DNA of 5,785 nucleotides from Thermomicrobiales bacterium (GTDB lineage Bacteria; Chloroflexota; Limnocylindria; Limnocylindrales; CSP1-4). The position numbers were made by a program, and so were the translations under genes. Location of the stretch: the NCBI GenBank assembly GCA_004525275.1, contig SPCO01000107.1, forward strand, positions 1-5,785, written 5' to 3'. The notes beneath the pieces were generated by a model that searched no databases, had not been told where the DNA came from, and saw nothing but the letters and a program-made list of their open reading frames with translations. Shown piece by piece: positions 4,850-5,785 of the stretch (the stretch's first letter is position 1; each line of letters starts with the position of its first letter).

Positions 4850-5785
4850 GTGCCCGACGCCCTGACCCAGACCACCGACATCCAACGTGCTACCCGAGCG
4901 GACCTTCGCAACGTCGCGATCGTGGCGCACGTCGACCACGGCAAGACGACCCTGGTCGATGCGATGCTGCGCCAGACCGGAACGTTTCGTTCGAACGAGG
5001 CGATCGTCGACCGTGTGATGGATTCGGGTGACCTCGAGCGCGAGAAGGGCATCACGATCCTGGCCAAACAGACGACGGTCGACCACGCGGGGGTGCGGCT
5101 CAATATCGTCGATACGCCAGGGCATGCCGACTTCGGGGGTGAAGTCGAACGCTCGTTGCTGATGGTCGATTCGGTGCTGCTCCTGGTCGATGCAGCGGAG
5201 GGACCCTTGCCCCAGACCCGCTACGTGCTCCAGAAGGCGATGGCCCGACACCTGCCCGTCGTCGTGGCCCTCAACAAGATCGACCGCGGCGACGCCCGCC
5301 CGGCCGAGGTCCTCGATGAGGTCTACGAGCTGTTCATGGACCTCGGAGCGGACGAGCATCAGATCGACTTTCCGATCGTGTATACGAACGCCAAGCTCGG
5401 GACCGCGACGCGCGACCTGGCCAACCCGGGGACGGATCTCGGCCCGCTTCTGGACCTCCTCATCGAGGTCACCCCGCCCGTGAGTTATGTGCCAGATCAC
5501 CCGCTCCAGCTCCTGGTCACGAACCTGTCTGCCAACGAGTACGTCGGGCGGATGGCCGTCGGGCGGATCTGGAACGGGACGATCCGGACGGGGCAGCGGA
5601 TCACCGTTGTCCGCGAGGAAGCCGACGACACGGCGGGCGCGGTGGAACCGGGACGCACGGTCACCTTGAGTGGCACGGTCACCAGCCTGCAGACGGCCCA
5701 CGGCATCGATCGGGTCGACATCGATGAAGCCGGGCCCGGCGATATCGTCAGCGTCGCTGGGCTCCCGGAGGTCACGATCGGCGAC
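4850..5785 (+). CDS. typA: TypA/BipA ribosome-associated GTPase, N-terminal half
   Basis: The first 312 codons are present with no interruption; the protein normally has about 600-615 residues, so roughly the second half lies beyond the right edge. TypA is a translational GTPase related to EF-G that binds the 70S/50S ribosome and aids large-subunit assembly and stress or cold adaptation. GTPase motifs: AHVDHGKTT (26-34), EREKGITI (63-70, switch I region), DTPGHADFGGEVER (88-101), NKID (142-145) and, as the G5 loop, TNAKLG (179-184), where Asn replaces the usual Ser. Domain II begins about residue 218 (LQLLVTNLSANEYVGRMAVG, 219-238). GTG 4850 is preferred: GGAG lies 12 bases upstream and the conserved region begins at about residue 19. 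An in-frame TTG at 4832 is possible but lacks a ribosome binding site. It is divergent from the MobA-like gene. Confidence 0.95.
   Translation, partial: MPDALTQTTDIQRATRADLRNVAIVAHVDHGKTTLVDAMLRQTGTFRSNEAIVDRVMDSGDLEREKGITILAKQTTVDHAGVRLNIVDTPGHADFGGEVERSLLMVDSVLLLVDAAEGPLPQTRYVLQKAMARHLPVVVALNKIDRGDARPAEVLDEVYELFMDLGADEHQIDFPIVYTNAKLGTATRDLANPGTDLGPLLDLLIEVTPPVSYVPDHPLQLLVTNLSANEYVGRMAVGRIWNGTIRTGQRITVVREEADDTAGAVEPGRTVTLSGTVTSLQTAHGIDRVDIDEAGPGDIVSVAGLPEVTIGD

Noticed and set aside
4735..5103. Upstream extension of the MobA-like reading frame to a start at 5103
   Set aside because: This part is antisense to the typA GTPase core and the divergent promoter region; a perfect AGGAGG precedes the TTG at 4734, where the family's first beta strand begins.
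4697..5701. Minus-strand open frame of 334 codons opposite typA
   Set aside because: Shadow of typA; no domain pattern, and the plus strand encodes all GTPase motifs without interruption.

Overview
This is a GC-rich bacterial window with C or G at most third codon positions, compact gene spacing, and frequent GTG/TTG starts. The protein sequences (AspRS, TypA, an EamA transporter, a TauE-type permease and a MobA/MocA-like protein) fit a free-living, high-GC bacterium. My best guess is an uncultured Chloroflexota lineage such as Limnocylindria/Ellin6529, but that rests on the general look of the proteins and was not tested. I see no phage, IS, CRISPR, tRNA or rRNA.

Layout: (1) 1-106, minus strand: the first 35 codons of a TauE/SafE-like membrane permease running off the left edge. 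(2) 107-189: a short divergent intergenic region with a good -10 for the permease, a weak -10 for the rightward gene, and a seven-codon mini-ORF that ends on the ATG of that gene. (3) 190-1182, plus: a stand-alone zinc-type homocysteine S-methyltransferase domain protein. (4) 1183-1245: a short gap with a GC hairpin and a -10-like hexamer right in front of aspS. (5) 1246-3126, plus: complete aspS (bacterial-type aspartyl-tRNA synthetase). (6) 3128-4066, plus: an EamA/DMT transporter separated from aspS by one base, so almost certainly translationally coupled. (7) 4078-4734, minus: a divergent MobA/MocA-like nucleotidyltransferase-fold protein that lacks the expected catalytic signature. It converges on the transporter with only 11 bases between stops. 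(8) 4735-4849: a divergent regulatory region with promoter-like elements in both directions and an inverted repeat. (9) 4850-5785, plus: the first half of typA (bipA), a ribosome-associated translational GTPase, running off the right edge.

Together the window is mostly housekeeping: one-carbon/methionine metabolism, tRNA charging and ribosome function, plus two transporters. The accessory item most worth attention is the MobA/MocA-like protein at 4078-4734: its overall fold signature is recognisable, but the nucleotide-binding loop and the metal-binding aspartate are gone. Other observations are a strong visible excess of GATC tetramers, a His in AspRS at the position linked with tRNA(Asp)/tRNA(Asn) non-discrimination, and a hairpin whose two arms each carry the stop codon of one of the convergent genes.
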